Counted from the first letter of the stretch, positions 43,771 through 54,623 are shown. The stretch is 64,000 nucleotides of DNA from Pandoraea nosoerga (GCF_902459585.1 NZ_CABPSC010000001.1:600053-664052), one strand, 5' to 3'. Made by a program: numbers and translations. Notes: generated by a model from the sequence alone, not told the origin.

Positions 43771-43776
43771 TATAAT
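43771..43776 (+). promoter_or_regulatory. TATAAT element between lpxL and metK
   Basis: A perfect TATAAT lies in the 188-base divergent gap, about 160 bases before metK, but no good -35 element is 16-18 bases upstream. On the minus strand TTGTCA lies 20 bases before TATTAT, which might serve lpxL. Confidence 0.3.
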
Positions 43777-43931
43777 AAGCGACATCGCCGAGTTAACTGA
43801 CAACTTGCGGGGCGATTCGAATGTGCCATCCCATCCAGGCAGCGCATTCGACTAATTTTCCGCTAAAGCGTCGCCGCTTCCCCTCCGATGCCGGCAACGT
43901 GAGTCGCCAAATTCTTTTAGAGGAGCCAGAA

Positions 43932-45110
<1,179 letters not shown>

Positions 45111-45158
45111 TCTGATCGGGTCCCGCAGCCGCCCGACGGCGGCTGCCCGGCCAAACGA

Positions 45159-45197
45159 GACCCCCGCCCGGGACACCGCGGCGGGGGTTTCGTTTTT
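45159..45197 (+). terminator. metK terminator
   Basis: CCCCCGCC (45161-45168) pairs with GGCGGGGG (45180-45187) around an 11-base loop, followed by TTTCGTTTTT. It starts about 50 bases after the metK stop codon and faces the convergent aldehyde dehydrogenase gene. Confidence 0.85.
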
Positions 45198-45228
45198 GGT
45201 CATGATGGTGGCACGCGCGGCCTTGCTC

Positions 45229-46695
45229 TCAGCGCAGCAACTGCCGGATCATCGTCGCGAACCGCTTGCCGTAGGGCGGGTTGAGCAGGCGCGTGCCGTT
45301 CCAGCGCGCCTGACGAAAGATCGGCTTGTCCTTGGAGAACGTCCGAAAACCCGCCTCGCCGTGGTAGCCGCCCATGCCCGACGGCCCGACGCCGCCAAAC
45401 GGCAGCGTGTGCTCGGCGACATGCAGCAGCGTGTCGTTGACCGTCACACCGCCGGATATCGTCTGCGTCAGCACGCGCGCCACGCGCGCGTCGTCGGTGT
45501 CGAAGACGTACAGCGCGAGCGGACGCGGACGTTCGTTCACATACGCGATGGCTGCATCGAGGTCGTCGTAGGGCACCACGGGCAGGAGCGGGCCGAAGAT
45601 CTCTTCGCGCATCACGCGCATGCCGTCATGCACGCCGGTCAGCAGTACGGGCGGCAGACGCCGGCTCGCTGCCCGCGCCGGCGAATCGAACATCGCGTGC
45701 AAGGTCGCGCCCTGCGCCGCGGCCTCGCTCGCGAGCCCCGACAGCCGCTCGAAATGGCGCGGCGAGACGATGCTGGTGTACTGGGGATTGTTCACCGCGT
45801 CGGGATACAGGCGCTGCGCCATCTGTCGCGCCGTCGAGATGAACGCCTCGAGCTTCTCGCGCGGCACGAGCACGTAGTCGGGCGCCACGCACGTCTGGCC
45901 CGCGTTCACCAGCTTGCCGTACATGATGCGCTCGACCGCGTGCTCCCAGCGCGCACCGGGGCCAACGATCGCAGGCGACTTGCCGCCGAGCTCGAGCGTC
46001 ACCGGCGTGAGGTTCTCGCTGGCGGCCCGCATCACGTGATGGCCGAGGGAAGTCGCGCCCGTGAACAGCAGATGATCGAACGGCAGCGTCGAGAACGCGC
46101 GTGCGACCTGCGCGTCGCCGGTGACCACGCTCACCCATTCCGGCGCGAACGTGTCGGCCACGGCGGCCGCGAAGACTTCGGCAAAGCGCGGCGTGACTTC
46201 CGACACCTTGATCATCACGCGGTTGCCCGCTGCCAGCGCATCGGTGAGCGGACCGACCGCGAGCAGGACCGGATAATTCCACGGGGCGATCACGCCGACC
46301 ACGCCGAGCGGCTGCGGCACGATCGCCCGACGCGCGGGCAGCAGCCACAGATGGGCCCAACCCCGCGAGCCGCGCATCCAACGGCGAGTGTGTGCGAGCG
46401 CGTGCCTGAGGTTGCCGACCGACGGGAACAATTCGAGCAGATCCGTCTCCTGCGCCGAGCGTCCGCCAAAGTCTTCGTCGATGGCCCTGGCGAACGCATT
46501 GCGGTACTTGTGCAGCATCGCGCGAAGCGCCTTCAGATGCCGCTCGCGCGTGGGCCAGTCGACGTGCGGTGAAGCGTCGTGCGCCCGACGCATGGCTTCG
46601 AAGCGCGGCAGCAACAGCGCGCGTGCGCTGTCGTCGGCCGCCAATGTGTCCAACGACGCGTCGTGCAGACCGCCGAACTCGTGGTTGTGTCCCAT
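45229..46695 (-). CDS. calB: Coniferyl aldehyde dehydrogenase
   Basis: A 488-residue NAD(P)-dependent aldehyde dehydrogenase, best matched to the coniferyl-aldehyde dehydrogenase (CalB) branch that oxidises coniferyl aldehyde to ferulate. Catalytic residues are Asn140 (APWNYP), Glu235 (LELGGKSP) and Cys269 (NAGQTC). The short class-3-like N-terminus and RWMRGSRGWAHLWLLPARRAIV suit this family. ATG at 46695 has AGGGAGGA seven bases upstream; the frame from 46752 lacks a ribosome site. With vanAB and ligAB in the same window it could belong to a lignin-monomer route, but other aldehydes are possible. Confidence 0.83.
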   Translation of the reverse strand: MGHNHEFGGLHDASLDTLAADDSARALLLPRFEAMRRAHDASPHVDWPTRERHLKALRAMLHKYRNAFARAIDEDFGGRSAQETDLLELFPSVGNLRHALAHTRRWMRGSRGWAHLWLLPARRAIVPQPLGVVGVIAPWNYPVLLAVGPLTDALAAGNRVMIKVSEVTPRFAEVFAAAVADTFAPEWVSVVTGDAQVARAFSTLPFDHLLFTGATSLGHHVMRAASENLTPVTLELGGKSPAIVGPGARWEHAVERIMYGKLVNAGQTCVAPDYVLVPREKLEAFISTARQMAQRLYPDAVNNPQYTSIVSPRHFERLSGLASEAAAQGATLHAMFDSPARAASRRLPPVLLTGVHDGMRVMREEIFGPLLPVVPYDDLDAAIAYVNERPRPLALYVFDTDDARVARVLTQTISGGVTVNDTLLHVAEHTLPFGGVGPSGMGGYHGEAGFRTFSKDKPIFRQARWNGTRLLNPPYGKRFATMIRQLLR

Positions 46696-46782
46696 GCTGT
46701 CTTCCTCCCTGCGCTCGTCCACGGGTTCGCGAACGTCGCCATTGTTCGTCATGCGCTGGCGTCTTGCCGAATGCCGCGCCGC

Positions 46783-48447
46783 TTACGCGAGAAACGCCCG
46801 ATCGAGCCACGCACGCTGCACGCCCACGGCGAGCGTGTCGGGCATGACCCCGTAGACGCGTCCTCCCGCCACGCAGAAGCGGCTTTCGATGAACCCGTGC
46901 GCCAGCTCCGCCGGCGCGTGCTCGAGCAGCAGCGCCGCCTGCGCGAGCAGCACGATCTGTTGCGCGATGGCGCGCGCGCGCACGGCGTGCGTGGCCGCGT
47001 CCGCCGCGAGCCAGCCATGCAACTGCGCGAGCGCGGCGCGTAGCGGCGCATGCGCGCCGGCGCGCTCGACGAGCCAGCCGAACCACGCCTGCGCGACTTC
47101 CGGCTCGCGGCTCATGGCGCGCAGCACGTCGAGACACATCACGTTGCCCGAGCCTTCCCAGATCGAGTTGACGGGCGCCTCGCGGTACAGGCGCGCGAGC
47201 GGCCCGGTCTCGACGTAGCCGTTGCCGCCCCACACTTCCATGCATTCGCCCGCGAGTTCGAGCGCGCGCTTGCACACCCAGAATTTCGCCGCCGGCAGCA
47301 CGATGCGGCGCCACGCGCGCTGCACCGGCGAATCGTCATCGGACGCGGCCGCATCGAACGCCCGAGCAAGACGCATGGCCAACCACGTTGCAGCTTCGGA
47401 CTCCAGTGCGAGATCGGCGAGTACGGTCGTCATCAGGTCCTGATCGACGAGCTTTGCGCCGAAGGCCGCGCGGTGCCGCGCATGATGGATGGCCTGCACG
47501 ACGCCCGTTCGCATCATCGCCGCGCTGCCGATCACGCAATCGAGCCGCGTATATGTCGCCATCTCGATGATGGTCGGCACGCCGCGTCCCGGCGCGCCCA
47601 CGCGCGTGCCGTAGGCGTCGAGAAACTCGACTTCGCTGCTCGCGTTGGAGCGGTTGCCGAGCTTGTCCTTGAGGCGCTGGATCTGCACCGCGTTCTTGCG
47701 CCCGTCGGGCGTGTAGCGCGGGACGAAGAAGCAGGAGACCGCGTCGGCGTCGCGCTCGCGCGCGAGCACCAGATGGGCGTCGCACTGCGGCGCGGAGAAA
47801 AACCACTTGTGGCCGACGATCGACACGCTGCCGTCGCCACGCTCGGTCGCCGTGGTCGTGTTGGCGCGCACGTCGGAGCCGCCCTGCTTTTCCGTCATGC
47901 CCATGCCGACGAGCATGGCGTGCTTTTGCGCGAGCGGCGCGTCGCGCGGGTCATGCTGCGGCGCCAGCAGCTTGTCCTTGAGGGGGGGAAAGAGCGACGC
48001 CTCCTTCGCGAGCACCGGAATGCTCGCGAAGGTCATGGTCGTGGGGCATAACGCGCCCGCCTCGTTCTGCGCGTGCAGAAAGTAAGAGGCGGTGCGCGCC
48101 GCCATCACGCCGGGGCGCGGATGCGCCCATGGCATCGACTGCAGCTGCGCGCCACGCAACAGGCTCATCAGGGCGTGCCACGCCGGGTGAAATTCAACAC
48201 GATCGATGCGATGGCCGCGCGCGTCGAAGGTCTGCAATTCAGGCGTGTGACGATTGGCCGTCTCGGCCCATTGCTGCACTTCGGCCTCGCCCAGGCGCGC
48301 GCCCTGCCGATGCAGTTCCTTCGCGTGCCAGTCGGCGCCGAATGCCGCCACGGCCGCTTGCAGCGCCGTGTCGGTGGCATAGAGGTTGTAGTCGGTAAGC
48401 GGCGGCACCTGATTGGTGACGTCGTGGGTCTGCCAGGCTTGCGTCAT
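46783..48447 (-). CDS. AidB-like acyl-CoA dehydrogenase
   Basis: A 554-residue flavoprotein of the acyl-CoA dehydrogenase superfamily, AidB/isovaleryl-CoA-dehydrogenase-like branch. It shows the N-terminal AidB-type domain (THDVTNQVPPLTDYNLY), FAD-binding GMGMTEKQGGSDVRANTT and the active-site region YREAPVNSIWEGSGNVMCLD with the catalytic Glu. AidB protects DNA in the Ada response of E. coli; whether this member acts on acyl-CoA is unknown. The ATG at 48447 is used. It precedes the aldehyde dehydrogenase on the same strand by about 90 bases. Confidence 0.85.
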   Translation of the reverse strand: MTQAWQTHDVTNQVPPLTDYNLYATDTALQAAVAAFGADWHAKELHRQGARLGEAEVQQWAETANRHTPELQTFDARGHRIDRVEFHPAWHALMSLLRGAQLQSMPWAHPRPGVMAARTASYFLHAQNEAGALCPTTMTFASIPVLAKEASLFPPLKDKLLAPQHDPRDAPLAQKHAMLVGMGMTEKQGGSDVRANTTTATERGDGSVSIVGHKWFFSAPQCDAHLVLARERDADAVSCFFVPRYTPDGRKNAVQIQRLKDKLGNRSNASSEVEFLDAYGTRVGAPGRGVPTIIEMATYTRLDCVIGSAAMMRTGVVQAIHHARHRAAFGAKLVDQDLMTTVLADLALESEAATWLAMRLARAFDAAASDDDSPVQRAWRRIVLPAAKFWVCKRALELAGECMEVWGGNGYVETGPLARLYREAPVNSIWEGSGNVMCLDVLRAMSREPEVAQAWFGWLVERAGAHAPLRAALAQLHGWLAADAATHAVRARAIAQQIVLLAQAALLLEHAPAELAHGFIESRFCVAGGRVYGVMPDTLAVGVQRAWLDRAFLA

Positions 48448-48755
48448 CCCTGTCTCCGTGTCTCCGTATCTTCGTATCCCGTTGCAACACCCGCCATCTT
48501 TCATCATAGCGGCTTGGCCCGCGCGCCCCCGCAAATTAGAGGAATGCTTCACTTCGCCCCCGGGCGCACGGGTTCTCTGCCTACAATGAGTGCCGCCGCG
48601 CAGCATCGCCGATCGATCTCTCGATCCTCGAGACAGTGCGCGAGGCGGCCCACGGCGGCGCATGCGAATCCAACGACAAACCGAAGCAGCCGCGACCCGG
48701 CGGGGCAGCGCAGGACAGCGCAACACAGGCAGTGCATCCAAGGGAGGATGACAGC

Positions 48756-50435
48756 ATGGACTATGACTACGTCATTGTCGGCGGCGGTTCGGCCGGCTGC
48801 GCACTCGCCGCGCGTCTGGCCGACGGCGCGCCCGATCGCACGGTGGCGCTCGTCGAAGCGGGACCGTCCGATGACAGCGCTCTCGTGCGGCTGCCCCTCG
48901 GACTCGCCGCGCTCGTGCCGTTTCGCTCGCGCCGCAACTACGGCTATCGCACCACGCCGCAGGCGGGCCTGGCCGGCCGCCGCGGTTATCAGCCGCGCGG
49001 GCGCGGTCTGGGCGGTTCCAGTTCGATCAACGCGATGATCTACACGCGCGGGCATCCGGACGATTACAACGACTGGGCGCGAGCCGGCTGCACCGGCTGG
49101 GGGTGGGAGGACGTGCTGCCCTACTTCCGTCGCAACGAAAACAACGAGCGCGGGGCAAACGCGTGGCACGGCGTCGGCGGGCCGCTCAACGTCGCGGATT
49201 TGCGCACGGTCAATCCGTTCTCGCGGCATTACGTCGACGCGGCGCGCGAAGCCGGCTTTCCCGTGAACGACGACTTCAACGGCCCGCAACAGGAAGGCGC
49301 CGGCATCTATCAGGTCACGCAGAAGGACGGCCAGCGCTGGAACGCCGCGCGCGCCTATCTGCACGGCAAGACGCGCGCAAATCTGCACGTCGTCACCGAC
49401 GCGCTCGCGCAGCGCATCGTCTTCGACGGCAAGCGCGCGTCGGGGGTTCGCCTGCTGCGGCGCGGCGTGCCGCAGACGCTGCACGCCCGCGCCGAAGTCG
49501 TGCTGAGCGCGGGCGCCTTCAACTCGCCGCAACTGCTCATGTGCTCGGGCATCGGGCCGGCGGCGCAATTGCGCGCGCACGGCCTCGACGTCCTGGTCGA
49601 TGCGCCCGGCGTCGGCGAAAATCTGCAGGATCACATCGACTTCATCATCAACAAGTACGTCGCGCATCGCGAGCTGGTGGGCTACACGCCCCCGGGCCTG
49701 TGGCACCTGCTCACGCAGGGCCTGACCTATCTGCGCGAACGACGCGGTCTTTTCGCGAGCAACGTGGCGGAGGCTGGCGGCTTCCTGAAGAGCGATCCGT
49801 CGCTCGCGCGCCCCGATCTGCAGATGCACTTTCTCGTCGGCATCTGCGACAACCACAATCGCCGGCTGCATCTGCGGCGCGGCTTCTCGTTGCATGCTTG
49901 CGTGCTGCGGCCGAAAAGCCGCGGGCGCGTCACCCTCGCCTCGAGCGACATGCGCGACGCGCCGCTCATCGATCCCGCGTTTCTGAGTGCGCAGGAAGAC
50001 GTGGACACGTTGCTGCGCGGGGCGCGCGTGATTCGCAGGATTCTCGCCGCGCCGTCGCTCGCCCGGTTCGGCGGCAAAGAACTGCACACGCGAGGGGTGG
50101 ATTCCGACGAAGCGCTCACCGCGCTCATCCGCGCTCGCGCCGACACGATCTATCACCCTGTCGGGACGTGTCGCATGGGCAGCGATGCGGCGTCGGTCGT
50201 CGACCCGGCGTTGCGGGTGCGAGGCGTCGAGGGCCTGCGTGTGGTGGACGCATCCGTGATGCCGACGCTCATCGGCGGCAACACCAACGCGCCATCGATG
50301 ATGATCGGCGAGAAGGCCGCAGACATGATGCTGGGCCGCACGCCGGCCACCGAGGGTGCCGAGGGTGCCGCGCATCCGCATGACGGATACGCCGCGGCGC
50401 CGGTGCTAGCCGCCCGCGCGCAGCCACAGGCCTAG
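48756..50435 (+). CDS. GMC-family FAD oxidoreductase
   Basis: A 559-residue glucose-methanol-choline oxidoreductase. FAD binding is at YVIVGGGSAGCALAARLA (6-23); the GMC signatures GLGGSSSINAMIYTRG and GAFNSPQLLMCSGIG follow, and the active-site end reads IYHPVGTCRMG ... GGNTNAPSMMIGEKAADM. It resembles choline dehydrogenase and alkyl-alcohol dehydrogenases; the substrate is an alcohol of unknown kind. The ATG at 48756 has a strong AGGGAGG. The last 30 bases overlap, tail to tail, the prepilin peptidase gene. Confidence 0.88.
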   Translation: MDYDYVIVGGGSAGCALAARLADGAPDRTVALVEAGPSDDSALVRLPLGLAALVPFRSRRNYGYRTTPQAGLAGRRGYQPRGRGLGGSSSINAMIYTRGHPDDYNDWARAGCTGWGWEDVLPYFRRNENNERGANAWHGVGGPLNVADLRTVNPFSRHYVDAAREAGFPVNDDFNGPQQEGAGIYQVTQKDGQRWNAARAYLHGKTRANLHVVTDALAQRIVFDGKRASGVRLLRRGVPQTLHARAEVVLSAGAFNSPQLLMCSGIGPAAQLRAHGLDVLVDAPGVGENLQDHIDFIINKYVAHRELVGYTPPGLWHLLTQGLTYLRERRGLFASNVAEAGGFLKSDPSLARPDLQMHFLVGICDNHNRRLHLRRGFSLHACVLRPKSRGRVTLASSDMRDAPLIDPAFLSAQEDVDTLLRGARVIRRILAAPSLARFGGKELHTRGVDSDEALTALIRARADTIYHPVGTCRMGSDAASVVDPALRVRGVEGLRVVDASVMPTLIGGNTNAPSMMIGEKAADMMLGRTPATEGAEGAAHPHDGYAAAPVLAARAQPQA

Positions 50436-51296
50436 AAACCGCTCGCCCCACAGGGCGCTCGCGACGGCGCCCATCCCGAGCCAGGGGCCGAAGGGCAGCG
50501 GTTCGCGCAGCGCACGGCCGCGCCATGCGCCGTACAAGGCAAAGGCGAGCGTCGCGCCCACGGCGCCGAAGGCCAGCATCAGCGGCACGCCGATCCAGCC
50601 GAGCCATGCGCCGCAGGCCGCCACGAACTTGGCGTCGCCGCCGCCGAGCCCCTCGGTGCCGGCGAGCCGCCGATAGGCGCCCGCGGTGGCCCACATCACG
50701 ACATAACCAAGGGCCGCGCCACGCACGGCATCGTGCAGCGGCAGCGTGAGCCCGGCCGCGCTGCACAGCAGGCCCGCCCACAGCAGGGGCAGCGTGAGCG
50801 CATCGGGCAGCAGGCGCGTATCGATGTCGATGAGCGCGAGCGCGAGCAGCGCGGCGCCAAAGCCGCACCACGCGAGCATCGTCGGATACTGCTGCGAGGG
50901 AGCGAACCGCCATGCAATGGCAGCGAACGCGACGCCGGTGGCGAGTTCGACCAGCGGATAGCGCCACGCGATGCCGGCACGGCAGTGCGCGCACCGGCCC
51001 AGCAGCAGCGCAAAGCCGAGCAAGGGCAGGTTATGGCGCACGGCGATGCGCGCGTCGCAACGCGGGCAGTGCGACGGCGGCCACGCAAGGTTGAACGTCG
51101 GCGTGACCATCGGTGTCTGCCCGGCCCAGAGCGCCGCCTCGCGCGCCCATTGCGTCTCGAGCATGCGCGGCAGGCGATAGACGACCACGTTGAGGAAGCT
51201 GCCGACAAAGAGGCCGAGCATCGCCATGGCCGCCACGACCGCCTCGCGCGGCAGCATCCGGACTTCGCGCCACAGGGAATCGAACGCTTCGGCCAT
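50406..51296 (-). CDS. pilU: Prepilin peptidase (PilU/TcpJ/PilD type)
   Basis: A 296-residue A24-family membrane aspartic peptidase that cuts the leader from type IV prepilins and may methylate the new end. Catalytic aspartates lie in LIDIDTRLLPD (157-165) and GGGDAKF (Asp221). A cytoplasmic loop has two CxxC pairs (Cys77/Cys80, Cys102/Cys105). About eight hydrophobic segments are present. It is the last gene of the pilus operon and starts two bases after the preceding stop codon. Gene symbols here follow plasmid R64 usage. Confidence 0.92.
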   Translation of the reverse strand: MAEAFDSLWREVRMLPREAVVAAMAMLGLFVGSFLNVVVYRLPRMLETQWAREAALWAGQTPMVTPTFNLAWPPSHCPRCDARIAVRHNLPLLGFALLLGRCAHCRAGIAWRYPLVELATGVAFAAIAWRFAPSQQYPTMLAWCGFGAALLALALIDIDTRLLPDALTLPLLWAGLLCSAAGLTLPLHDAVRGAALGYVVMWATAGAYRRLAGTEGLGGGDAKFVAACGAWLGWIGVPLMLAFGAVGATLAFALYGAWRGRALREPLPFGPWLGMGAVASALWGERFLGLWLRAGG

Positions 51297-51298
51297 CG

Positions 51299-52390
51299 TC
51301 AGAACGCGGTCTTGGCGTACTCGCCGGCTGCGTGGCCGATCTGCAGCATCCCGCCCACGGTGAAGATGATCGTCACGCCAACCATGGCGAGCAGCACCGA
51401 GCGCAGCGCGGCCGAGCGCTGCTTGATGCGCTCGGCAACCTCTTCGATGGTCATCAGGCCGATCTTGCGAATGCCGGCGTCGAAATTGGTGCGGTCCGAG
51501 TACTCCACGAGCCGGTCGAACACTTCTTCGTTGAAGATGCCGGTGTCCATCGCCTTGATCATGCTGCGCTCGCTCTTGAGCGAGGCCCGCATACGCAGCA
51601 AATGCCAGCGCAACCACGGCGAGGCGCCCGAGAGCAGCAGCGAGATGGCGTCGAACACGGAGGTCTTCGCGCTCGTGAGCGCCGCGAGCGCCACGAGGAA
51701 TTCGCCGGCGCGCACGTCGCGATAGACGGCGTAGGGACCGACCCGGTCGACACGGCTGCGCATCGGCCCCGTCCAGCGGCTAAACGACAGCGACATCAGC
51801 ACGACGAGCAGCAGCGGCACCCCGTAGAGGAACGGCCACCAGTTTGCGACGAAGCCCGACATCGCATAGAGCCCCGCGCCGACGAGCGGGAAATGTTCGG
51901 GCGGCATGATCTCCGTCATGATGGGCATCATGCCGTAGGCGACGCCCAGCTGAATCGCGGCGAGCAGCACGGACATGAAGATCGGCAGCGCCACGGCGCC
52001 AGCGATCGCGCTGCGAGTCTGTTGCTGCAGGGTGACCACGCGTGCGAGAAAGCGCAACGTGCCGGGCAGATCGCCCTTCTCTCCCGCCGCGATGACGAGG
52101 AGATCTTCGTCCGGAATCGTCCCCGACCACGACTTCTGCAGATTCTTCGAGCTGGCGCGATCGCGCCAGACGGCATAGAGCGGCGCCATCGGGTTACGGC
52201 GTTCTTTCGCGCGCGCATACCGGCGCGAGAAGAGCTCGAACGGATTCGCGCCGTCCTCGATGGCATCCGCGAAGTCGCTGTAGAACTTCGCGCGGTGCTT
52301 GCGGAACTGGCGTTTCGCTTTCGTCAGTCCCGGATACGGATCGCGTGCGGGGGTGATTTTGGCGAGCAGGCGGTTGGCGGCTTCGATCAT
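51299..52390 (-). CDS. pilR: Type IVb pilus inner-membrane platform protein (PilR/GspF)
   Basis: A 363-residue GspF-superfamily protein. Two cytoplasmic four-helix F domains (about residues 60-170 and 235-335) are separated by membrane segments (VALPIFMSVLLAAIQLGVAYG, WWPFLYGVPLLLVVLMSL, LLAMVGVTIIFTVGGMLQIG). It is the core platform on which the pilus grows and pairs with the ATPase just upstream. The N-terminus (RDPYPGLTKAKRQFRKHRAKFY) fits R64 PilR/BfpE rather than PilC of type IVa pili. Confidence 0.87.
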   Translation of the reverse strand: MIEAANRLLAKITPARDPYPGLTKAKRQFRKHRAKFYSDFADAIEDGANPFELFSRRYARAKERRNPMAPLYAVWRDRASSKNLQKSWSGTIPDEDLLVIAAGEKGDLPGTLRFLARVVTLQQQTRSAIAGAVALPIFMSVLLAAIQLGVAYGMMPIMTEIMPPEHFPLVGAGLYAMSGFVANWWPFLYGVPLLLVVLMSLSFSRWTGPMRSRVDRVGPYAVYRDVRAGEFLVALAALTSAKTSVFDAISLLLSGASPWLRWHLLRMRASLKSERSMIKAMDTGIFNEEVFDRLVEYSDRTNFDAGIRKIGLMTIEEVAERIKQRSAALRSVLLAMVGVTIIFTVGGMLQIGHAAGEYAKTAF

Positions 52391-52432
52391 GGGCAGGCAG
52401 ACAGAACGTCAGACGCGCGTGGGCGTCGGCGC

Positions 52433-54157
52433 TTACACGCTGACGAGCCGCCTGGGCGGGACGGCGCCCGGCGACGTCGTCTGACGGAGGTGGAATTTCT
52501 TAAGTTTGCAGAAGGCGGCTTCGATGTCGCGCGGATCGACCAGGCCCTGCGACATCTTGTACATCGCATGCTCCATCGCCGACTTGCCGGTCATGTCCGG
52601 GCTGGCGAGGTTGCCGTCATGGCCGGCGCGCCACAGCCGCTCGGCGTCCCAGAAGCGCGACTCGCGCAGCATTTCGAGTATCTCGTCGGTCAACTCGCAC
52701 ACTTCGGCAACGACCGTCTGCCCGCTCGTGCCGCGACCGCTGCATCGCTCGCATCCCGGCCCTTCCACACAGACTTTGGCCGTATCGATGCCCAGCGCGC
52801 CGATCACGTCGAGCATGGCGGCGTCCAGGACCTCCTGCGCGGGCCGCTTGCAGTGCTCGCACAGGACGGGAATGAGCTTCTGATAGACGATCGCCGTGAG
52901 GAAGTTCGGGGCGGCCACCGCAGCGAGCGGCATGCCGATCTCCTCACTGGTCAGCCGCGCGATGATGCCGAACGCGCTCGACGCGTGCACCGTGGAGAGC
53001 ACCTGATGCCCCGTCTCGGTCATCGACTTGGCGAACGAGCCGGTCTCCGCGTCCCGGATCTCGCCCGGCATGAGCTTGTCCGGATCGCCGCGCAGCAGCA
53101 CCTTGGCCGCCGCGCCGAACGGCGATTCGCCGGGGCCGTCCTCGGCACGCCGTTGAATCGGGATCTGCGTCATGTGCGGCTGGATGTACTCGACCGGGTC
53201 CTCGATGGAGAAGAATTTCTTGCCGGAGTCGCGCTCGTAGGTCATGAGCGTGCGCAGCGTCGTGGACTTTCCCGAGCCGGTCTCGCCGGCAATCACCGTC
53301 AGGCCCGGGCTGCGATGCACGGCGTCTTCGAGGATTTCGATCTGGTCGTCCGAATATCCGAGCTGCGCGAGCGTGAGCACGTCGCCCTCGAGCGCCTCGT
53401 TGACGAGCAGCCGCAGCACCACGTCCACGCCGCGGTTTTCCTTCACGCTCTGGAAGCGGAGCTGGTACTTGCGATGACGCAGCGTGAGCGGGATCGAACA
53501 GCTCTGATGCTGCGCCTCGTCGAAGTGGTTGTGGCTGCGGCTGCTGGGATCGGCGCGCGAGTTGTAGGCGGCGGACACGGCGTCGAGCATGGCGTGATAG
53601 TCGCGCGCGAGCCGGTCGCTGTCGGGCGTCATGCGCAGCTTGCCGTGAATGCGCATGCGCACGCGCACGACATGCGAGTCGCGAAACTCGAAGTGGATGT
53701 CGGACGCGCCGGCGTCGATGGCGCGCTCGATGATCAGATCGAAGTTGCGATACGCGCCGGTACGCTGCGCGTCGCGCGGGTCGTCGCCGCCGCCCTGCTG
53801 CTGCAGGCGCGACTGCATGAGCAGGATCTCTTCCGTCGTCCCGACGTAGATGCCCTCGAGATCGAGCCGGTGCTTGGCGCGCACCGCATGATCGAAGCGC
53901 TCGAGCAGATCGGAGCCCTGCGTGCGCAGGAACGTGTTGTGTTCGAGCAGCACGAGATACAGGCGCGGCTTCATGGCGACGAGCACGAGCGAGCCGTGTT
54001 CGGCGCCAGCGAGCACGATGCCGAGATCCTGCCGCCAGCCGAACGCCTGAATGTCCGCTTCGCGCAGGTCGGCGATGGGACGAGCGACCGGTCGCGCGCG
54101 GGCGCGTTGCCCAACGCGCGCCAAGGCCGCGCGAAGACGTTCAGCCCACGTCGCCAT
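52433..54157 (-). CDS. pilQ: Type IVb pilus assembly ATPase (PilQ/GspE family)
   Basis: A 574-residue hexameric secretion ATPase. Walker A is GETGSGKS (291-298), the Asp box DPVEYIQPHM, Walker B LMPGEIRDAETGS and the His box VLSTVHASSA. A tetracysteine zinc knuckle is seen at CEHC and CERC. The N-terminal domain is R64 PilQ/BfpD-like (AGAEHGSLVLVAMKPRLYL). The ATG at 54157 overlaps the pilP gene by 17 bases. No second, retraction-type ATPase is in the operon. Confidence 0.9.
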   Translation of the reverse strand: MATWAERLRAALARVGQRARARPVARPIADLREADIQAFGWRQDLGIVLAGAEHGSLVLVAMKPRLYLVLLEHNTFLRTQGSDLLERFDHAVRAKHRLDLEGIYVGTTEEILLMQSRLQQQGGGDDPRDAQRTGAYRNFDLIIERAIDAGASDIHFEFRDSHVVRVRMRIHGKLRMTPDSDRLARDYHAMLDAVSAAYNSRADPSSRSHNHFDEAQHQSCSIPLTLRHRKYQLRFQSVKENRGVDVVLRLLVNEALEGDVLTLAQLGYSDDQIEILEDAVHRSPGLTVIAGETGSGKSTTLRTLMTYERDSGKKFFSIEDPVEYIQPHMTQIPIQRRAEDGPGESPFGAAAKVLLRGDPDKLMPGEIRDAETGSFAKSMTETGHQVLSTVHASSAFGIIARLTSEEIGMPLAAVAAPNFLTAIVYQKLIPVLCEHCKRPAQEVLDAAMLDVIGALGIDTAKVCVEGPGCERCSGRGTSGQTVVAEVCELTDEILEMLRESRFWDAERLWRAGHDGNLASPDMTGKSAMEHAMYKMSQGLVDPRDIEAAFCKLKKFHLRQTTSPGAVPPRRLVSV

Positions 54158-54623
54158 GCGAGTGCCCCTGTGCACTTTGCGTTGCGGCGTCCGGCGCCGG
54201 CGGGGCTGCCCCGAACGCGCTCGGCAGCAACAGCCGCCGCTGTCGGGTGCCGCGACGGATGTCGATGAAGTCGTCTCCGATACCGACCACCTGCCACTCG
54301 CCGATCCTGTCGCCCTTGCCGACGCTGCGGCCATAGCGGCCGTCCACGCGCACATAAGCGACGACGGCGTTCTCCACGCCGTAGATGTAGAGCAGCTCGG
54401 GGGGCATGTCCGCGCGCGGCGGCGCGGCGGTGTACTCGGACGGGCGCCCGCCCGCCTGCGCCGCCTTGGCGGCCTTCTCGTCCTGCGCCTGTTGCGACGC
54501 CTTGAGATGCGCCCGGGCGAACGCATCGATCGTTTCCTCGGCGTGGGCCGTCGTGCCACCCAGCCATCCGGGCGCGGCCACGAGCATCGCCATGGGCGCC
54601 ATTCGGCAAACCTTAGTGAACAT
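54141..54623 (-). CDS. pilP: Type IVb pilus biogenesis protein PilP
   Basis: A 160-residue periplasmic protein. A signal peptide of about 28 residues (ending TAHA) is followed by an Ala/Lys-rich helix and a small beta domain with VENAVVAYVRVDGRYGRSVGKGDRIGEWQVVGIG, the PilP-type fold that docks to the secretin. It overlaps pilO by 11 bases and pilQ by 17. The family assignment rests on gene order as well as sequence. Confidence 0.8.
   Translation of the reverse strand: MFTKVCRMAPMAMLVAAPGWLGGTTAHAEETIDAFARAHLKASQQAQDEKAAKAAQAGGRPSEYTAAPPRADMPPELLYIYGVENAVVAYVRVDGRYGRSVGKGDRIGEWQVVGIGDDFIDIRRGTRQRRLLLPSAFGAAPPAPDAATQSAQGHSHGDVG

Noticed and set aside
43744-43931. A SAM- or SAH-sensing riboswitch before metK
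   Set aside because: I could not find the conserved core or paired stems of any known class in the 188-base leader.
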